The translations under genes and the position numbers were made by a program. A DNA stretch of 39,286 nt, from the NCBI GenBank assembly GCA_021851885.1, contig JAJZBS010000014.1, positions 1 to 39,286 of the forward strand, in the 5' to 3' direction. This stretch comes from Actinomycetes bacterium (GTDB lineage: Bacteria > Actinomycetota > Acidimicrobiia > Acidimicrobiales > JAMCQF01). The notes beneath the pieces are model-generated. The model made no database searches. It was not told the origin of the DNA and saw only the letters and a program-made list of their open reading frames with translations. Shown here one piece after another: positions 7,892-16,393 of this stretch (position 1 is its first letter; the number at the start of each line of letters is the position of its first letter).

Positions 7892-8389
7892 GTGAAGCGG
7901 CGAGCCTTTCTCGGACTTGGCTCGAACCTCGGCGACAGGTGGGCGCTTCTTGGCGAGGCGGTCGCCGGCCTTCCCGACCTGGCCGCCGTCTCGTCGGTGT
8001 ACGAGACCGACCCCGTCGGGGGCCCGCCGGGTCAGGGCCCCTACCTCAATCTCGTCGCCGAGCTCGACACGGCGTTGGCTCCTCGCGGCCTGCTCGCCGT
8101 CGCCCGGAAGTGCGAGTCCCGCGCGGGGCGCGTGCGCTCCGAGAGGTTCGGCCCCCGGACCCTCGACGTCGACGTCCTGGTTGTCGGAGATCTCGTCGTG
8201 GACGAAGCGGATCTCGTCGTCCCCCATCCCCGGATGTGGGAGCGCCGGTTCGTCCTGGAGCCCCTCTCCGAGCTCGTCGACGTCGACCAGCTGCCTGCGA
8301 CGGTACTGCCGGATAGCTGGGTCGCAAGCACATGGCGTGGCCGTGTTGCCGGAAAAGTCCACGTCGCGGGTAGGCTGGAGATGTCCTAA
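7892..8389 (+). CDS. folK: 2-amino-4-hydroxy-6-hydroxymethyldihydropteridine pyrophosphokinase
   Basis: A 165-residue HPPK that transfers pyrophosphate from ATP to hydroxymethyl-dihydropterin, feeding FolP. Motifs: FLGLGSNLGDRWALL at the start, VSSVYETDPVGGP, PYLNLVAEL, then the metal-binding FGPRTLDVDVLVVGD and PHPRMWERRFVLEPLSEL. The start is GTG 7892; no upstream in-frame start is plausible. With folE, folP and folB it supplies most of the pterin branch; the phosphatase removing dihydroneopterin triphosphate phosphates is not evident here. Confidence 0.96.
   Translation: MKRRAFLGLGSNLGDRWALLGEAVAGLPDLAAVSSVYETDPVGGPPGQGPYLNLVAELDTALAPRGLLAVARKCESRAGRVRSERFGPRTLDVDVLVVGDLVVDEADLVVPHPRMWERRFVLEPLSELVDVDQLPATVLPDSWVASTWRGRVAGKVHVAGRLEMS
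8371..8376 (+). promoter_or_regulatory. Putative -10 box (TAGGCT) upstream of the DUF2520-panC-panD genes
   Basis: TAGGCT near the end of folK is preceded by TTGCCG (8346-8351) at a 19-base spacing. It could give an internal promoter about 55 bases before the next ATG. Confidence 0.25.
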
Positions 8390-8434
8390 CGACCGGCACC
8401 CTCAGCCGAGGGGCCGGAACGTGAGTGAGGGTCG

Positions 8435-9271
8435 ATGAAGGAAGTCCGCATCATCGGGCCGGGTCGTGCCGGCTCTTCTCTGGCGGGCGCGCTCGATCGG
8501 ATGGGCTGGCGCGTCGCGGGCGTCCTGGGCCGGTCCGACGATGTGCGTGCGGCCGCCCACGGTGTCGACGCTCTCGTCATCGCGACTGCCGACGGTGACG
8601 TCGCACATGTGGCCGGGCTGGTCGAACCCGACCCGGCGACAGCCGTTCTCCACCTCTCCGGCTCCCTGGGGCTGGAAGCCCTCGACCCCCATCCTCGCCG
8701 GGCGAGCCTCCACCCGCTCGTCCCACTCCCGGACGCCGCGACGGGGGCCGAACGCCTCAGCGCGGGAGCCGTCTTCGCCGTCGACGGTGATCCGATCGCA
8801 ACCGAGATCGCGACGGCCCTTGGCGGCCGCTGCATCCGGGTGCCCCGTGCATCCCGTGCCGCCTACCACGCGGCGGCGTGCGTGGCCTCGAATCACGTCG
8901 TCGCCCTCCTTGCGCAGGCCTCCCTCCTCGCAGACGAGGCCGGGATCGGGATCGGCGACCTCGTCGGGCTGACCGCCGCCTCTCTCGCCGACGTGGCCCG
9001 CCTCGGGCCACGTGGCGCGCTCACCGGACCGGCGGCTCGCGGAGACAACGCCACCCTCGAGCGCCATCGGGCAGTCCTCGACAGGGTCGACGCGCATGCC
9101 CAGGCGGCCGGCGCTCCCGCCGGGATCCAGCGGCGTGCCTACGACGCCTGCGCGCAGCTCGCGGCGGCACTCGCGGGTGCCGGGGCGTCGCCGAGCGACG
9201 CCGGCGACGACCGCGATCGGCCGCGCGGCGATGCGCAGATGCGACCCCGGGAGGTGCCGGCATGCAACTGA
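8435..9271 (+). CDS. Rossmann-like and DUF2520 domain protein
   Basis: A 278-residue protein. The N-terminal Rossmann-like domain starts VRIIGPGRAGSSLAGALDRM, a dinucleotide-binding glycine motif, and continues to about residue 115 (VLHLSGSLGLEAL, SLHPLVPL). The C-terminal DUF2520 domain (about 125-245) carries AAYHAAACVASNHVVALL and LTGPAARGDNATLERH. The architecture resembles ketopantoate reductase/pyrroline-5-carboxylate reductase folds, and the gene is commonly next to panC, so a dehydrogenase role in or near pantothenate synthesis is plausible but unproven. The ATG is preceded by GAGGG. It overlaps panC by 10 bases. The last 35 residues are low-complexity. Confidence 0.85.
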   Translation: MKEVRIIGPGRAGSSLAGALDRMGWRVAGVLGRSDDVRAAAHGVDALVIATADGDVAHVAGLVEPDPATAVLHLSGSLGLEALDPHPRRASLHPLVPLPDAATGAERLSAGAVFAVDGDPIATEIATALGGRCIRVPRASRAAYHAAACVASNHVVALLAQASLLADEAGIGIGDLVGLTAASLADVARLGPRGALTGPAARGDNATLERHRAVLDRVDAHAQAAGAPAGIQRRAYDACAQLAAALAGAGASPSDAGDDRDRPRGDAQMRPREVPACN

Positions 9272-10140
9272 TCGACACGGTCGGACGGTTTACCAAGACG
9301 ATCGAGTCCGCCCGCGCCATGGGCAACAGCGTCGGCCTGGTCCCCACCATGGGCGCACTCCACCGCGGGCACCTGTCGCTCGTCGAGCGTGCGGCGCGCG
9401 AGTGCGACGTCGTCGCCGTGACGATCTTCGTCAACCCCCTCCAGTTCGGAGACCCCGATGACTTGGCGGCGTACCCGCGCACTCTCGGCGCCGACGTCGC
9501 CGTCGCCGAGGCGGCCGGCGCCGACGTCGTCTTCACCCCCTCGGACAGGCAGATGTATCCCGACAGCGCCGCCGCCGGCGGACCACAGGACATGAGCGGC
9601 GAGCCCGTCGGCGTCCATGCGGGCTCGCTCGGGCGTGTTCTCGAGGGTGCTTCGCGCCCGGGGCACTTCGACGGGGTCGCCACGGTCATCGCGAAGCTCT
9701 TCGCGATGACGGGCCGCTGCCGTGCCTACTTCGGCGAGAAGGACTTCCAGCAGCTGCAGGTCATCCGCAGCCTCGCATCCCGGCTCTCCTTCCCGGTCGA
9801 CGTCGTGGCGTGCGCGACGGTGCGCGAGCCCGACGGATTGGCCTTGTCGAGCCGCAACGCCCGCCTGTCCCCCGACGAGCGCACAGCTGCCACCGTCCTG
9901 TACCGCTCCCTTGCGGCCGGAGCGGCCGCGATCGCCGCCGGCGCGCGCCGGCCCGCCGAGGTCACCTCTGCCATGCGTGCAGAGCTCGGTGCCGAGCCGC
10001 TCGTCACGACGGACTACGCCGTCGCCGTCGGCGCCGAGCACCTCACGCCGCTTCCCGAGCTGGCCGGGGCCGTGCGGCTTCTCGTCGCGGCACGCTGCGG
10101 CCCCGTGCGCTTGATCGACAACATGGAGGTGATCATCTGA
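9262..10140 (+). CDS. panC: Pantothenate synthetase
   Basis: A 292-residue enzyme condensing pantoate with beta-alanine using ATP. Signature segments: LVPTMGALHRGHLSLVERA (HxGH-type nucleotide motif), VTIFVNPLQFGDPDDLAAYP, GHFDGVATVIAKLF, AYFGEKDFQQLQVIRSL and LALSSRNARLSPDER (KMSKS-like). The start ATG 9262 has GGGAGG about 7 bases upstream, inside the end of the DUF2520 gene. The stop and the panD ATG share one base (TGATG at 10138-10142). The panB gene for ketopantoate hydroxymethyltransferase is not in the window. Confidence 0.97.
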   Translation: MQLIDTVGRFTKTIESARAMGNSVGLVPTMGALHRGHLSLVERAARECDVVAVTIFVNPLQFGDPDDLAAYPRTLGADVAVAEAAGADVVFTPSDRQMYPDSAAAGGPQDMSGEPVGVHAGSLGRVLEGASRPGHFDGVATVIAKLFAMTGRCRAYFGEKDFQQLQVIRSLASRLSFPVDVVACATVREPDGLALSSRNARLSPDERTAATVLYRSLAAGAAAIAAGARRPAEVTSAMRAELGAEPLVTTDYAVAVGAEHLTPLPELAGAVRLLVAARCGPVRLIDNMEVII

Positions 10141-10532
10141 TGCGCCGCCGGATGATGAAATCGAAGATCCACCGAGCGACGGTGACCGACGCCGACCTCA
10201 ACTACGTGGGATCCATCAGCCTCGACCCCGTCTTGATGGAGCAGGCCGACATCCGCCCCTGGGAACAAGTGGCGGTTCTCGACATCGACAACGGTGCCCG
10301 TTTCGAGACGTACGCGATCGCCGGTGGCCCCGGGGATGTGTGCCTGAACGGCGCAGCCGCCCGCCTCGTCCATCGCGGCGACCGGGTGATCGTCCTCACC
10401 TACGCCGACTACGAAGAGGCCGAGCTCGACGGATTCGCGCCCCGCGTCGTCCACGTCGACGCGCGCAACGGCGTGATCGACGAGCCCACGGCTCGTCTCC
10501 AAGCCGAGATCGACAGCCTCGATCCCGCGTGA
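10140..10532 (+). CDS. panD: Aspartate 1-decarboxylase (pyruvoyl-dependent)
   Basis: A 130-residue proenzyme giving beta-alanine from aspartate for PanC. Self-cleavage is expected at Gly-Ser in ADLNYVGSISLDP (about residues 23-25), which makes the pyruvoyl group on the new Ser N-terminus. Other conserved parts are KIHRATVTDADL, NGARFETYAI and LNGAAARLVHRGDRVIVL. The N-terminal MRRRMM gives several possible starts; ATG 10140 overlaps the panC stop. The stop overlaps nadB as GTGA. Adjacent panC and panD are the usual pairing. Confidence 0.96.
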   Translation: MRRRMMKSKIHRATVTDADLNYVGSISLDPVLMEQADIRPWEQVAVLDIDNGARFETYAIAGGPGDVCLNGAAARLVHRGDRVIVLTYADYEEAELDGFAPRVVHVDARNGVIDEPTARLQAEIDSLDPA

Positions 10533-12367
10533 GCCGGTACCGGGGGCCCGGCGTGCTGCCCGGCGGCAACCTCGGCGTCGCAGGAGATCCGGGGGAGCTC
10601 GACGTCCTCGTCGTCGGCAGCGGGGTGGCGGGGCTCTCTGCCGCAGTGCGCCTCGCCAACGGCGTCTCCGTGCCCGGTGCTGCTGCGTTCGGCGCCGCGG
10701 TCGAGGAACGGGGCTCCCCGTCTCGCAGGCGCGTCCGGCCCCGAGGCCTGCGGATCGGCGTGTTGACCAAAGACGAGCTGTCCCGGTCGGCGACCCGGTG
10801 GGCCCAGGGAGGCATCGCGGCCGTTCTCGGTGGCGACGAAGACTCGACCGACCTCCACCTCGCCGACACGCTGGCAGCCGGGGCCGGGCTCTGTGACGGC
10901 GACGCCGTCCGCCTGCTCGTCGACGAAGGTCCCGAGCGGGTCGGCGAGCTCATCGCTCTCGGCGCCGTCTTCGACAAACGTCCTGACGGCGATTTCGCTC
11001 GCGCGCGCGAGGGTGGGCACTCGACTGCCCGCGTCGTGCACGCAGGCGGTGCCGCAACCGGCGCAGAGGTTGACCGGGCTCTCGTGGGTGCCGTGCGCAA
11101 CTCCGCGGCCGCCCTGCTCGAGCGTTGGTTCGTCCTGGACCTCGTCGTGGAGGGGGGGCGCTGCACCGGCGTCGTCGCCCTCGACCCGGCGGGACAGCGC
11201 CATCGGGTCCGTGCCGCCTCGGTCCTTCTCGCCACCGGGGGAGCCGGCCAGCTGTTCGCGGTGACGACGAACCCCGCCGAGGCGACCGCGGACGGCGTCG
11301 CCCTTGCCCTGCGCGCGGGCGTCGCCGTTGCCGACCTCGAGTTCATGCAGTTCCATCCGACGGCGCTGCACCACCCGGCCATGCCCCGTCCCCTCCTGTC
11401 GGAGGCCTTGCGCGGTCACGGCGCTTTGATCCGCGATCGCTCCGGGCGGCGCTTCGTCGACGAGCTCGCCCCACGCGACGTCGTCAGCCGTGCCATCGCC
11501 GAGCGCATGCGCGACACGGGGGACAGCCACGTCTGGCTCGATGCCACCGTCTTGGCGAGCTTTGCAGAGTGCTTCCCGACCATCGCCGCTGCATTGAAGG
11601 CGGCCGGCCTCGACCCGAGCTCGGATTGGCTCCCGATCGCTCCGGCCGCCCACTACCTGTCGGGCGGCATCGTCACCGACCTCGACGGAGCGAGCACCCT
11701 GCCCGGGCTGTGGGCCGCCGGTGAAGTGGCGTGCACCGGTGTCCACGGGGCCAACCGCCTCGCGTCGAACTCGCTGCTGGAAGGCCTGGTCTTCGGAGCG
11801 CGCGCGGCCGAGGCGATCCTCGCCGGTCGCGACGGGCCGCGACCGGAAGGCGTGATGCGATCCCTCGTCGGTCCGCGTGCGGGCTCGGATCGGCGCTCGG
11901 GCGACGGAGAGCGTCCAGGCCTCGGCGACGGCCGGGGACAAGGACCGTCCGAACAACCGTCCGGCAGGGGCCCCATCCCGGTGCTGTCGATCCCGGCGGC
12001 AGAGACGGTTGGCGGGCACCCGGCCGGCCAGGTGCCCCTGGGGCCGTCCGCCGCCTCGGCGGCGGACCTTGCCAAAGCGCGCGAGTACCTTCAACAGGCG
12101 ATGACCCAAGGCGCAGGTGTCGTGCGGGATGCAGAGTCGTTGGCCGCGGCGGCTCGCGCCGTGGATGTAGTCGCTCGGGAGCCGCTTGCCGGGCGAGGTG
12201 GGGGAGAGCTCGCCAACCTCGCGGCGGTCGCCGGCGGGTTGCTGCGCGCCGCCGGTGCGCGCACCGAGACCCGCGGGGCCCATGCACGCCGTGACTTCGT
12301 CGAGGCCGAAGACGCCCTACGCCTCCGGTTCGTCCACGGCGGGCCACGAGCGACGGACGCCCCGTGA
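10529..12367 (+). CDS. nadB: L-aspartate oxidase
   Basis: A 612-residue flavoenzyme that oxidises aspartate to iminoaspartate for NAD synthesis. FAD motif VVGSGVAGLSAAVRLA (about residues 26-41), then SATRWAQGGIAAVLGG, HSTARVVHAGGAATG, VLLATGGAGQLF, EFMQFHPTALH, GANRLASNSLLEGLVFGARA. It is longer than the usual 530-550 residues because of two insertions: about 30 residues (PGAAAFGAAVEERGSPSRRR) right after the FAD motif, and about 60 Gly/Pro/Arg-rich residues near 450-510 before the C-terminal helices. The GTG start overlaps panD and the stop overlaps nadC (GTGA). The usual partner nadA (quinolinate synthase) is absent from the window. Confidence 0.95.
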   Translation: MSRYRGPGVLPGGNLGVAGDPGELDVLVVGSGVAGLSAAVRLANGVSVPGAAAFGAAVEERGSPSRRRVRPRGLRIGVLTKDELSRSATRWAQGGIAAVLGGDEDSTDLHLADTLAAGAGLCDGDAVRLLVDEGPERVGELIALGAVFDKRPDGDFARAREGGHSTARVVHAGGAATGAEVDRALVGAVRNSAAALLERWFVLDLVVEGGRCTGVVALDPAGQRHRVRAASVLLATGGAGQLFAVTTNPAEATADGVALALRAGVAVADLEFMQFHPTALHHPAMPRPLLSEALRGHGALIRDRSGRRFVDELAPRDVVSRAIAERMRDTGDSHVWLDATVLASFAECFPTIAAALKAAGLDPSSDWLPIAPAAHYLSGGIVTDLDGASTLPGLWAAGEVACTGVHGANRLASNSLLEGLVFGARAAEAILAGRDGPRPEGVMRSLVGPRAGSDRRSGDGERPGLGDGRGQGPSEQPSGRGPIPVLSIPAAETVGGHPAGQVPLGPSAASAADLAKAREYLQQAMTQGAGVVRDAESLAAAARAVDVVAREPLAGRGGGELANLAAVAGGLLRAAGARTETRGAHARRDFVEAEDALRLRFVHGGPRATDAP

Positions 12368-13287
12368 GCGGCGGAGCGCCACGGCCGGGAGCCGATCCGC
12401 CGCCGCCGGCTGTCGCTGCCGCGGTGGCAACTGCTCTGGCCGAGGATCTGCTCCCCCTCGGGGACCTGACGGCGTCGCTCGTCGATCCTTCCATCGTCGT
12501 CTCGGCGGTCATCGCGTCGCGCTCCGCGGGGGTGCTCGCCGGGCGTGCCTGCGCAGAGGAGACCTTCCGCCGGGTCGACCCCGCCGTGGTCCTGGACTGG
12601 GCCTGCTCGGACGGTGACCTCCTTGCGCCCGCCCAGGTGGTGTGCGCCCTGGAGGGCCCACTGTGCTCACTGTTGAGTGCCGAGCGGACGGCGCTCAACT
12701 TCCTCTGCCACCTATCGGGTGTCGCCACCTTGACGCACCGCTTCGTCGAGGCGGTGCGGGGGGCGAGCGCATCGGCGCGGGTCCTCGACACGCGCAAGAC
12801 GACGCCGGGCCTGCGCGCTCTCGAAAAGGCCGCGGTGCGCGCCGGAGGCGGCACGAACCATCGCGGGAGCCTCTCGGAGGCCGTCCTTGTCAAGGACAAC
12901 CACCTTGCCGGCCTCGGCATCGCCGACGCAGTTGGCGCCGCGCGCCGCGCCTGGCCCGGCCGGATGGTCGAGGTGGAGTGCGACCGGGAGGACCAGGTCG
13001 TCGAAGCCGTGGAGGCCCATGCGACCGTCGTCTTGCTCGACAACATGTCGCCTGAGCAGGTTGCCCGCTGCGTCGCTCTCGTGGCCGCGCGCGCCCAAGG
13101 GTCCGCCGCCCCCCTCATCGAGGTCTCGGGCGGCGTCACGCTGGCGACGGCGCCGTTGTACGCGGCGGCGGGAGCGGACCTGATCTCGGCGGGCATGCTC
13201 ACGCACTCGGCCCCGGTCCTCGACCTCGGCCTGGACGTGGAGGCCGGCGGTGGCGCCGGCCCGCTCGACAGGCCTGCGGGCTCCTAG
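12364..13287 (+). CDS. nadC: Quinolinate phosphoribosyltransferase (decarboxylating)
   Basis: A 307-residue enzyme converting quinolinate and PRPP to nicotinate mononucleotide. Core motifs: ALAEDLLPLGDLTASL near the start, SAERTALNFLCHLSGVATLT, LDTRKTTPGLRALEKAAVRA, GGTNHRGSLSEAVLVKDNHL, MVEVECD, VVLLDNMSPEQ, IEVSGGVTLATA and AGADLISAGMLTHSA. The first 15 residues and the last 15 are Gly/Pro-rich extensions. GTG 12364 overlaps nadB, giving direct coupling of the two NAD enzymes. Confidence 0.97.
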   Translation: MSGGAPRPGADPPPPAVAAAVATALAEDLLPLGDLTASLVDPSIVVSAVIASRSAGVLAGRACAEETFRRVDPAVVLDWACSDGDLLAPAQVVCALEGPLCSLLSAERTALNFLCHLSGVATLTHRFVEAVRGASASARVLDTRKTTPGLRALEKAAVRAGGGTNHRGSLSEAVLVKDNHLAGLGIADAVGAARRAWPGRMVEVECDREDQVVEAVEAHATVVLLDNMSPEQVARCVALVAARAQGSAAPLIEVSGGVTLATAPLYAAAGADLISAGMLTHSAPVLDLGLDVEAGGGAGPLDRPAGS

Positions 13288-13335
13288 GGGGCGCGAGATG
13301 CCCGGCACCAGGTTCGGCGAGAGAAAGGACCACCC

Positions 13336-14184
13336 ATGTTGCTCGCCATCGACGCAGGGAACACCGAGACGGTCGTAGGACTGTTCGACCTGGACGCGTC
13401 GTCGGAGGCGAGCGGCGGTTCGGGTGACGGCGGCGGCAACGAGAACGTCCCCGCCAACCTCGTCGAGCACTTCCGCATCGCTACGGTCGCGGAGCGCACC
13501 GCCGACGAGCACGCCCTGCTCCTGAGCGAGCTGCTCGCTCTCCAAGGGTTCGAAGCCGCCAGCGCCGTGTCCGGCATCGCGGTCACCTCGTCGGTCCCGC
13601 GAGTGACGTCGCAGTTGCGCGAGATGGCGCAGCGCTACTTCCCAACGCCGTTGGTCGTCATCGAACCCGGGGTACGGACCGGCATGGCCATCCTCTACGA
13701 CAACCCGAAAGAAGTCGGGGCCGATCGGATCGCGAACGCCGTCGGGGCCTACGACCTGTACGGAGGCCCGACGATCGTCGTCGACCTGGGGACGGCGACC
13801 ACCTTCGACGCCGTCTCCAGCGACGGCGGGTATCTCGGGGGGGCTATCGCCCCCGGGATAGAGGTGAGCTTGGACGCGTTGTTCGCCCAAGCCGCGGCGT
13901 TGCGCCGGGTCGAGCTCGTCGAGCCGCGCCACGTCATCGGCAAGTCGACGGTGGAATCGATCCAGTCCGGAGCTTTCTACGGCTTCATTGCCCAGGTCGA
14001 CGGCCTCTGCCGCCGGTTCGAGCAGGAGCTCGGCCCGTCGACGGTTGTCGCGACGGGCGGTCTCGCGGGTCTCATGGCAGGGCAGTCCGAGATGGTCCAA
14101 CACATCGACCCGTGGCTTACCCTGCATGGGCTGCGCATCATCTACGAGCGCAACGTCGACCGGGAGCGAAGCAGTGACGAATGA
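13336..14184 (+). CDS. coaX: Type III pantothenate kinase
   Basis: A 282-residue kinase for the first step of CoA synthesis. The ASKHA-fold motifs are present: [17 protein letters not shown] at the N-terminus, [55 protein letters not shown] and [11 protein letters not shown]. An insertion of about 20 residues ([16 protein letters not shown]) lies between the phosphate loop and the next strand. ATG 13336 follows GAGAAAGGA. The stop overlaps lysS. With panC and panD it covers much of the pantothenate-to-CoA entry. Confidence 0.95.
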   Translation: MLLAIDAGNTETVVGLFDLDASSEASGGSGDGGGNENVPANLVEHFRIATVAERTADEHALLLSELLALQGFEAASAVSGIAVTSSVPRVTSQLREMAQRYFPTPLVVIEPGVRTGMAILYDNPKEVGADRIANAVGAYDLYGGPTIVVDLGTATTFDAVSSDGGYLGGAIAPGIEVSLDALFAQAAALRRVELVEPRHVIGKSTVESIQSGAFYGFIAQVDGLCRRFEQELGPSTVVATGGLAGLMAGQSEMVQHIDPWLTLHGLRIIYERNVDRERSSDE

Positions 14185-15610
14185 CAGTGATGCCGGCCGC
14201 CGGGCCGGCGACGTGCCTTACCGCTTTGCGCGTGACACCACCGCAGCCGAAGTGCACGAGCGCTTCGGATCCCTCGGCATCGGCGAGAGCTCCGGGGTCG
14301 TGGCATCGGTCGCCGGACGGGTCATGCTGTCGCGCCCGCAGGGAAAGGTCGCCTTTGCCGAGCTACGCGACTCGAGTGGCCCCATCCAGCTCTTCGCGAC
14401 CGAGAAGGGGACACCGGGGTACGAGGCGTTTTGCCGTCTCACGCTCGGCGCGTGGATCGGGGTGACGGGTGATGTCGTGCGGACGCGCCGGGGGGAGCTG
14501 TCGGTTGCCGTCGGAAGCTGGGAGGTGCTCGCGCGATCAAGGCACAACTTCGGTGACAAGTGGCGTGGGGTGACCGATGTCGAGACCCGCTACCGCCAGC
14601 GCGAGATGGACCTGTGGGCGAACCCCGCATCCAGGCGCGTCTTCACAATGCGCAGCAAGTTGATCACCGAGCTCCGTCACCAGCTCGAGCGGCGCGGCTT
14701 TCTCGAGGTCGAGACCCCAGTTCTCCAGCCGATTCCCGGCGGGGCGCTTGCGCGCCCGTTCACGACGCACCACAACGCGCTCGACGTGGACCTTTTTCTG
14801 CGCATCGCCCCGGAGTTGTACTTGAAGCGCCTCGTCGTCGGTGGCTTCGAGAGGGTGTTCGAGATCGGGCGCGTCTTCCGTAACGAAGGGATCTCGCCGC
14901 GCCACAACCCGGAGTTCACGATGCTCGAGCTCTACCAGGCCTACGCCGACTACGGCGACCTCATGTCGCTCACCGAGGAGCTCGTGGCGGGATTGGCGCA
15001 CGAGCTCTGCGGCTCGGCGCGGATCCCCTACGGCGGCAAGGAGCTTGACCTCACACCCCCGTGGCGCCGCGCCACGTTGTTGGAGCTCGTCGCCGAGCAG
15101 GCGGGCATCGAGATCTCGCTCGATACCCCGATCGACGAGCTTGCCCGCATCTCGCAAGAGCACGGAGGCCAGACCACCGGCGGGCCGGGCAAGCTCGTTC
15201 TCGAGATCTTCGAGAAGACGACCGAGGCGACGTTGTGGGGGCCGGTGTTCGTCTGTGACTACCCCGCCGAAGTCTCCCCGCTCGCACGGCGCCACCGTCA
15301 CATGCCCGGCATGGTCGAACGTTTCGAGGCGATCGTCGCGGGCCGCGAGCTTGCCAACGCTTTCTCCGAGCTCGTCGATCCCGACGACCAGAGGAGCCGT
15401 TTCGTCGCCCAGGCGTCGGCTCGGGCTGCCGGCGACGAGGAGGCCATGGTCCTCGACGAGGACTTCCTGCGCGCACTCGAGCGCGGGATGCCTCCGACGG
15501 CGGGTCTCGGCATCGGGATCGACCGCCTCGTCATGCTGCTCGCCGATGTCGCCAACATCCGCGACGTCATCCTGTTCCCGACCATGCGGCCGGAGGCGCA
15601 CGGCGACTGA
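14174..15610 (+). CDS. lysS: Lysyl-tRNA synthetase (class II)
   Basis: A 478-residue class II LysRS. The N-terminal OB-fold anticodon domain spans about residues 35-135 ([31 protein letters not shown]). The catalytic domain shows motif 1 near [20 protein letters not shown], the lysine-binding region [20 protein letters not shown], motif 2 in [20 protein letters not shown], and motif 3 in [13 protein letters not shown]. It is slightly short at the N-terminus compared with other LysRS. The start GTG 14174 is preceded by GGGAG and lies inside coaX. It is the last gene of the cofactor block; coaX-lysS linkage is common in Actinobacteria. Confidence 0.96.
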   Translation: MTNDSDAGRRAGDVPYRFARDTTAAEVHERFGSLGIGESSGVVASVAGRVMLSRPQGKVAFAELRDSSGPIQLFATEKGTPGYEAFCRLTLGAWIGVTGDVVRTRRGELSVAVGSWEVLARSRHNFGDKWRGVTDVETRYRQREMDLWANPASRRVFTMRSKLITELRHQLERRGFLEVETPVLQPIPGGALARPFTTHHNALDVDLFLRIAPELYLKRLVVGGFERVFEIGRVFRNEGISPRHNPEFTMLELYQAYADYGDLMSLTEELVAGLAHELCGSARIPYGGKELDLTPPWRRATLLELVAEQAGIEISLDTPIDELARISQEHGGQTTGGPGKLVLEIFEKTTEATLWGPVFVCDYPAEVSPLARRHRHMPGMVERFEAIVAGRELANAFSELVDPDDQRSRFVAQASARAAGDEEAMVLDEDFLRALERGMPPTAGLGIGIDRLVMLLADVANIRDVILFPTMRPEAHGD

Positions 15611-15821
15611 TCCGCCTCGATCCCGGCAGCCGGTGGGCGACCGTCGGGGCGGGTGGGCACCGCGCTCGGGTTCTTCACCTCACACACTCCTCACATCTCC
15701 TGCGTGACCGGCTCACATTCGCTTGCGACGATCCTCATGTCGGCGCGTGGCCTGTCCGCAGCCAGTGGGGCAGTGCCCGGCGACGACGAGGAGAACGGTC
15801 GGGAAAGGAGCCATAGGGGCC
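15611..15821. other. Intergenic region after lysS
   Basis: No gene is seen. The stretch 15678-15720 carries three CTCACA words (CTCACACACTCCTCACATC and GGCTCACATT), a possible regulator site or promoter region for the secreted protein gene. No convincing terminator for lysS is seen. Confidence 0.3.
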
Positions 15822-16271
15822 ATGAGAGGATCTTTCGTCAGCAAGGTGGTCGCGGCATCCCTCCTCGCGGGAGGGCTCGCACTCGGCGGCACGAGCATCG
15901 CTTCGGCGAGCTCCGCCACCGTCGCCGGCACGCAAGCGCAGGCATCGAGGGCGCAGGCACCGAGGGCGCAGGCACCGGCGGCTGCTGGGCACAAGGCGCC
16001 CGGGACATCCAAGTCCCGCCTGTGTGCCCGGGCCCCGCGCTTGGAGAAGCGGCTCGACAACGTGATCACGAGAGTCAAGAAGCGGGTGACGACCCTGACC
16101 ACCCGTGAGGCAACCTTGGAGGCCGAGGGCAAGACCGCGGCCGCACAGAGGGTTGCCAAGCGCATCGACCGTCTCAATGCGATTGAGATGCGCCTCGGCA
16201 AGATCGTCAACCGGATCCAGAAGTTCTGTTCGACGGGGTCGACTGCCAAGAACCCCGCGTCGACGGCCTGA
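15822..16271 (+). CDS. Small secreted helical protein of unknown function
   Basis: A 149-residue protein. Residues 1-30 form a clear Sec signal peptide (basic MRGSFVSK, hydrophobic VVAASLLAGGLALGGTSIA, then an ASASS cleavage area). Next comes a three-fold repeat, RAQAP-like, encoded by a 15-bp tandem repeat (15936-15980). The mature C-terminal part (about 70-140) is basic and helical, with two lone cysteines (SRLCARAP and IQKFCSTG) that could form a disulfide bracketing the helical pair. No family is recognised. ATG 15822 was chosen because it gives the signal peptide directly and follows AGGGG; an upstream in-frame ATG at 15723 would bury it. A hairpin terminator follows. Confidence 0.75.
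   Translation: MRGSFVSKVVAASLLAGGLALGGTSIASASSATVAGTQAQASRAQAPRAQAPAAAGHKAPGTSKSRLCARAPRLEKRLDNVITRVKKRVTTLTTREATLEAEGKTAAAQRVAKRIDRLNAIEMRLGKIVNRIQKFCSTGSTAKNPASTA
15936..15980 (+). repeat. 15-bp in-frame tandem repeat, three copies
   Basis: GCGCAGGCATCGAGG, GCGCAGGCACCGAGG and GCGCAGGCACCGGCG follow one another inside the secreted protein gene, encoding AQAS/P-RAQAP repeats just after the signal peptide. Confidence 0.85.
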
Positions 16272-16280
16272 TCGGAATGT

Positions 16281-16320
16281 GGACAAGCGGGCTTTCGGCC
16301 GGGCGGGGGCTCGCTTGTCC
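16281..16320. terminator. Hairpin terminator between convergent genes
   Basis: GGACAAGCG (16281-16289) pairs perfectly with CGCTTGTCC (16312-16320) around a G/C-rich loop that can pair further. TTTG follows on the plus strand. Its place between the convergent genes ending at 16271 and 16394 suggests a bidirectional terminator. Confidence 0.65.
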
Positions 16321-16393
16321 TTTGCCCCCGTGCCATCTCGCGCCGGGGGCCTGTGGGACAGGACGCCGCGCAGAGCTCGGTGCCGGTGATCGC

